Positions 14,156-14,970 of a DNA stretch of 14,970 nucleotides are shown here, one piece after another. The notes under the pieces are model-generated. The model saw only the letters and a program-made list of their open reading frames with translations, was not told the origin of the DNA and searched no databases. Numbering within the stretch: the stretch's first letter is position 1; each line of letters opens with the position of its first letter. The translations under genes were made by a program, and so were the position numbers. Source of the stretch: an uncultured Caldimonas sp. (GTDB taxonomy: Bacteria > Pseudomonadota > Gammaproteobacteria > Burkholderiales > Burkholderiaceae); the NCBI RefSeq assembly GCF_946480305.1, contig NZ_CAMLJQ010000065.1, positions 1 to 14,970 of the forward strand, given 5' to 3'.

Positions 14156-14659
14156 ATGGACACCGCCTCCCCAGCCCCCGGCGAGCGCCTGCTGCCAGCA
14201 CATGCGCGCCTTGATTTCGCACTCGCCACCCTCGACGACGCCGAGCGCTTGGTCGCCCTCCGCATCGAAGCGATGCGCGACAGCCTGGAACGCATAGGCC
14301 GGTTCGACCCGCAGCGCGCCCGCGAGCGTTTCCTGTCGGGCTTCGAGCCGGAACGAACCTGGCACGTCCTGCACGGCGATGAGCGCATCGGCTTTTATGT
14401 GCTGAAACCACGCGACGGCGAGTGGTGGCTCGACCATCTGTACCTCCGGCCTGCCTGGCAGGGCAAAGGCATCGGCGCCGCCGTGCTGGCCCGGGTGTTC
14501 GCGGAGGTTGATGCGATCGGCGCCTCATTGAGCGTAGGCGCGCTGCGCGGCAGCGACGCGAACCGCTTCTATGCAAGGCACGGCTTCGCGCCGGTCAGCA
14601 CCGACGAGTTCGACATCTACTACCGGCGCGCAGCGCCAGTGCCGGCCGCTGCACCCTGA
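14156..14659 (+). CDS. GNAT family N-acetyltransferase
   Basis: A 167-residue acetyl-CoA-dependent transferase. The fold order is visible: RLVALRIEAMRDS near residues 31-43 (first strand and helix), WLDHLYLRPAWQGKGIGAAV at 91-110 with the acetyl-CoA-binding Q-x-x-G-x-G/A motif at 102-107, and RGSDANRFYARHGFAPV at 131-147 (motif B). Length is typical of single-domain GNATs. ATG 14156 has GGGAAG about 9 nt upstream; an in-frame ATG at 14135 would add seven residues. The acceptor substrate is unknown, and the neighbours do not indicate one. Confidence 0.88.
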   Translation: MDTASPAPGERLLPAHARLDFALATLDDAERLVALRIEAMRDSLERIGRFDPQRARERFLSGFEPERTWHVLHGDERIGFYVLKPRDGEWWLDHLYLRPAWQGKGIGAAVLARVFAEVDAIGASLSVGALRGSDANRFYARHGFAPVSTDEFDIYYRRAAPVPAAAP

Positions 14660-14796
14660 TACGCGCGCTTGCGCCCCGTTGCACCGCGGCGGCTCGCTGA
14701 CTCGGCAGCGTCACACAGCATCGGTACAACCTCGGCAGTGCCCGCCTCGCTGCAGGCACGCCAACACCGGTGACGACAAAACTCAGGGAGCCTTAC

Positions 14797-14970
14797 ATGA
14801 AACCTTGGACGCTGGCGATCGCGTTGCTCGCATGGACGCTTGGCCCCGCGGAAGCCGCGGATTTTTCGCTGCGCTACATCGGCCAGCAGAGCGTGCCGAC
14901 CGGCACGCTGTTCGAAGGCGTCGAGTTCGGCGGCATCTCGGCGCTCGACCGCGCGGCGGACGGCGGCTAC
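14797..14970 (+). CDS. Esterase-like phytase-family protein, 5' part only
   Basis: The first 58 codons of a gene cut by the window edge. A Sec signal peptide is clear: Lys2, a hydrophobic core, and AEA cleavage near residue 20. The mature start, FSLRYIGQQSVPTGTLFEGV followed by FGGISALDR, matches the opening of the 'esterase-like activity of phytase' family, in which a beta-propeller-like exported protein begins with similar GQ-PTG-GGLS/I motifs. GGGAG lies about 6 nt before the ATG at 14797. The family call rests on a short fragment. Confidence 0.65.
   Translation, partial: MKPWTLAIALLAWTLGPAEAADFSLRYIGQQSVPTGTLFEGVEFGGISALDRAADGGY

Noticed and set aside
13032..14576. 514-codon minus-strand frame opposite the lipoprotein and GNAT genes
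   Set aside because: Arg-rich shadow. The plus-strand genes show a lipobox and GNAT motifs with normal codon use.

Overview
The window is GC-rich DNA with strong G/C third-position bias. Its gene families (PHB depolymerase, 3HB-oligomer hydrolase, HAAT/Liv transporters, DUF2231, sigma-54 activator) fit a betaproteobacterium of the order Burkholderiales, in the Rubrivivax/Leptothrix/Caldimonas area. That placement is an inference from protein style, not from a marker gene.

Layout. Positions 1-142 hold degenerate REP-like hairpin repeats. From 9878 down to 226 runs a minus-strand block of eight genes: a periplasmic HAAT-type solute-binding protein, a secreted type-2 poly(3-hydroxybutyrate) (PHB) depolymerase, LivG-like and LivF-like ATPases, LivH-like and LivM-like permeases, a lipoprotein D-(-)-3-hydroxybutyrate oligomer hydrolase, and an alpha/beta hydrolase. 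Spacing is tight: ATGA stop/start overlaps occur at livG/livF and, for one candidate start, at livF/livH; the gap is 10 bp at livH/livM and 14 bp before the last gene. The 9879-10212 interval is a divergent control region with a well-matched sigma-54 (-24/-12) promoter facing the operon, a weaker sigma-54-like element facing a plus-strand DUF2231 membrane protein gene, and two 14-bp perfect direct repeats placed where an enhancer-binding protein would bind. Next comes a minus-strand sigma-54 activator (PAS, AAA+ with GAYTGA, Fis-type HTH). The right part (12.6-15 kb) holds a small Cys/His protein gene, a lipoprotein with an ankyrin-like tail, a GNAT acetyltransferase, and the first 58 codons of a probable phytase-like esterase gene cut by the window edge.

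Working model (inference). The block looks like a complete PHB-scavenging system under sigma-54 control. The secreted depolymerase would cut environmental PHB to soluble 3HB oligomers. The membrane-anchored oligomer hydrolase would finish them to monomers. The HAAT ABC transporter, which sequence alone would label 'branched-chain amino acid', would then import 3-hydroxybutyrate or short oligomers. The adjacent PAS/sigma-54 activator would switch the operon on. Placing both PHB-degrading enzymes inside a Liv-type transporter operon is the most notable feature of the window.
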